A DNA stretch of 64,000 nucleotides. Origin: Armatimonadia bacterium (GTDB taxonomy: Bacteria; Armatimonadota; Zipacnadia; Zipacnadales; JABUFB01). The stretch spans positions 1-64,000 of the forward strand of contig JBDKVB010000138.1 of NCBI GenBank assembly GCA_039679385.1. Direction: 5' to 3'. Made by a program: the position numbers and the translations under genes. The notes under the pieces are model-generated. The model was not told the DNA's origin, made no database searches, and worked only from the letters and a program-made list of their open reading frames with translations. Shown here piece by piece: positions 62,426-64,000 of the stretch; the stretch's first letter is position 1; each line of letters starts with the position of its first letter.

Positions 62426-63945
62426 GGGCGGCTCAGTTGCGACACGTCCAGGCGAACCAGCATCGGCTGGTCTCCCGGTGACGCGACCGGCGTGTCCTTG
62501 AGCACCACGACGTTAACGCGAGCTGGACCATTGATGGCCAGTAGCTTGTCGAGCGCCGAGAGCAATTCCTCCGCGGGCACCTCGCCATAGCGTCCGGACT
62601 TGGGGCTCGGGAGCATTCCTCGGTCGGCGGCGACCCGGCGCATGGCTGTGACCGTCTGCCACAGCTCGCGGAACACGTAGGCGCGGGGCAGACTCCCATC
62701 GACTTCCGAGGAAAGGACCGTCTCGCCGGCCTGGAAGACGGTGCGATTCGGCGCCACCCAGAACTCGGCCGTCATCTGCTCAGCCTGGCGCTTGAAGGCG
62801 CGTCCCCAGGCTCGGACGATCACCACGTAGGTGGGCGCTGCGCCGCTGCGGATGTTCTCCGCCACCTCGCGAACGATATCCGCCTCGGTGGCACGGCTGG
62901 GAGGAAGACCCGGCGGGATGGGCGAGAGGACGCGGACCGCTCGCAGGTTCGGCCCGACAGCGATCCCCTGACGAACAGCGGCGGCACTCGCGAAGTTCAG
63001 AAGCTCATAGAGGATGGTCTCGAGTTGCTGCTCGCTGCGGTCGGCCTCGACGATGGCCCGAATGAGCTCCTCGCCGGGCTCGTAGGCCACGTCCTGGCCC
63101 ACCATCGCGCTCAAGGCGATCTTGTAGCGGGCGAGGCTCTCCTCGGTCTCGGCAAGCTGATCGGAGAGCTCCGTCAGATGAGCCTGGGCCTGCTCGACCT
63201 CGCGGTGCACCTTGTCGGCCGTCTGCAGTTCAGCAACGGCGCTCTGCAGCAGTTTCTGCTTGTCGGCAAGGTCGGTCTTGGCGGCCTCGAGTTGGGTCTT
63301 CGCCTCAAGGGTGTCGGACTGGGCACGGGCAAGATCGGTACGGGCGCCGGCCAGGTCGCTCTTGGACCTGGCCAGTTCGGTGTTGGCGCGAGTGACCTCG
63401 ATCTTGGCGGTGCCAAGGTCGCGCCGGGCTGTCGCCAGTCCGCTTCGGGCCACCACAAGCTGGGTGCGAGCTTTGCCCAGAGAGGTGCGGGCAAGCTGAA
63501 GGCTGCCCTGGGTGTTGTGCAGTACAGTCTGGACTGAGGCGAGGGTCTTCTGACTGGCGGCGAGCTGCTCCTCGGCCTTGAGACGGCTGAGGTTGGCAGT
63601 ACGGGCGCGGTCACGTTCCGAGCGCGCCTCCTGCTGGGTACGGCGGACCTCGGCCTGCAACTGGGGAAGACGCTGGGAGAGAGAGGAGGCCTGCTGGCGG
63701 AGATCGTCGATGCGCAGGACGGCGTCGCGGGCGTCCTGGCTGACCGCCATTGCGAACAGTAGACCGGCCAGAGGGAGCAGAGCGCCTACCGCAGCACCAA
63801 CCGCGCGTGCCGTCGTGCGCGGACGCAACCCGAACAAGGAGCGCCGACTCTTGCCCAGGCGATAGCCGATTACGTCGCCAGCCCAGGCGATCAGCGCCCC
63901 CATGACGGGAAGCAGCACAAAGGCGATTACGAGGTTTGAAAACAT
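62422..63945 (-). CDS. DUF3084 membrane coiled-coil protein
   Basis: A 507-residue protein from ATG 63945; the frame stays open to the right edge but offers no other start, and family members begin at this point. Two transmembrane helices (about 3-24 and 48-68) flank the conserved loop GYRLGKSRRSLFGLRPRTTA. Residues about 75-280 are a long heptad coiled coil built of degenerate repeats such as ARTDLARAQSDTLEAKTQLE. The C-terminal 200 residues are a globular domain (YVVIVRAWGRAFKRQAEQMT, TVFQAGETVLSSEVDG). The function of DUF3084 is unknown. It is translationally coupled to the YqgF-like gene. Confidence 0.85.
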   Translation of the reverse strand: MFSNLVIAFVLLPVMGALIAWAGDVIGYRLGKSRRSLFGLRPRTTARAVGAAVGALLPLAGLLFAMAVSQDARDAVLRIDDLRQQASSLSQRLPQLQAEVRRTQQEARSERDRARTANLSRLKAEEQLAASQKTLASVQTVLHNTQGSLQLARTSLGKARTQLVVARSGLATARRDLGTAKIEVTRANTELARSKSDLAGARTDLARAQSDTLEAKTQLEAAKTDLADKQKLLQSAVAELQTADKVHREVEQAQAHLTELSDQLAETEESLARYKIALSAMVGQDVAYEPGEELIRAIVEADRSEQQLETILYELLNFASAAAVRQGIAVGPNLRAVRVLSPIPPGLPPSRATEADIVREVAENIRSGAAPTYVVIVRAWGRAFKRQAEQMTAEFWVAPNRTVFQAGETVLSSEVDGSLPRAYVFRELWQTVTAMRRVAADRGMLPSPKSGRYGEVPAEELLSALDKLLAINGPARVNVVVLKDTPVASPGDQPMLVRLDVSQLSRP

Positions 63946-64000
63946 GGCCGCCCACTGCCATCCGACGACGTTGCGATATCGAACCTCCGTCAGCGGCTTG

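Overview
The window is high-GC bacterial DNA, almost entirely coding, with no tRNA, rRNA, CRISPR array, insertion sequence or integrase that I can see. The best taxonomic clue is the pseudopilin at 59160-59813. Its N-terminus ([20 protein letters not shown] followed by [13 protein letters not shown]) and late H-x9-DG motif are the style found in Armatimonadota and, less closely, Planctomycetota. The many sulfatases, unusual glycoside hydrolases, tandem secretins and GTG/TTG starts behind strong Shine-Dalgarno sites fit an uncultivated Armatimonadota-like bacterium. That assignment is inference.

Layout. 1-4057: a sulfatase-like enzyme running off the left edge, a GH30 glycosidase and a GT9 glycosyltransferase. 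4239-16121: a Tad/Flp pilus locus with two Flp pilins, prepilin peptidase, TadE, a structured non-coding stretch with an intrinsic terminator, CpaB, a giant CpaC secretin, TadZ, TadA, TadB and TadC. 16205-20462: a large multi-sensor histidine kinase overlapping an OmpR-type regulator. 20526-23756: a DUF4091 glycosidase-like protein, a SAM methyltransferase-like protein and a nitroreductase. 23846-30056 (minus): a TM/TPR protein followed by three different secretin-family proteins in tandem. 30176-40087 (minus): class III aminotransferase, Gfo/Idh oxidoreductase, a BstYI/BglII-like restriction-modification pair, 2-hydroxyacid dehydrogenase, DUF6544 protein, sulfatase, YchF-like NTPase and zinc alcohol dehydrogenase. 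40283-49933 (minus): two unrecognised giant proteins (1518 and 1673 aa) in one operon. 50203-53017 (plus, divergent from the giants): zinc-ribbon/RING-like membrane protein, JAMM peptidase and membrane FHA-like protein. 53024-64000: a very large DUF6259-like hydrolase, a phosphodiester glycosidase (NAGPA-type), a pseudopilin, an S9 peptidase, a YqgF-like nuclease and a DUF3084 coiled-coil protein.

How it fits together. The Tad genes encode a nearly complete pilus machine: pilins, peptidase, outer-membrane secretin, localisation ATPase, motor ATPase and two inner-membrane platform proteins. The secretin carries about eleven tandem BON-like modules between its N-terminal domain and the pore domain. 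A second secretin cluster has no motor or platform genes beside it. The enzymes scattered elsewhere suggest breakdown of complex, sulfated or modified polysaccharides.

The least explained parts are the paired giant proteins, the divergent RING/JAMM/FHA operon with a promoter placed as if for a leaderless mRNA, the three tandem secretins, the BON-repeat secretin, and the promoter-to-terminator non-coding segment inside the Tad locus.
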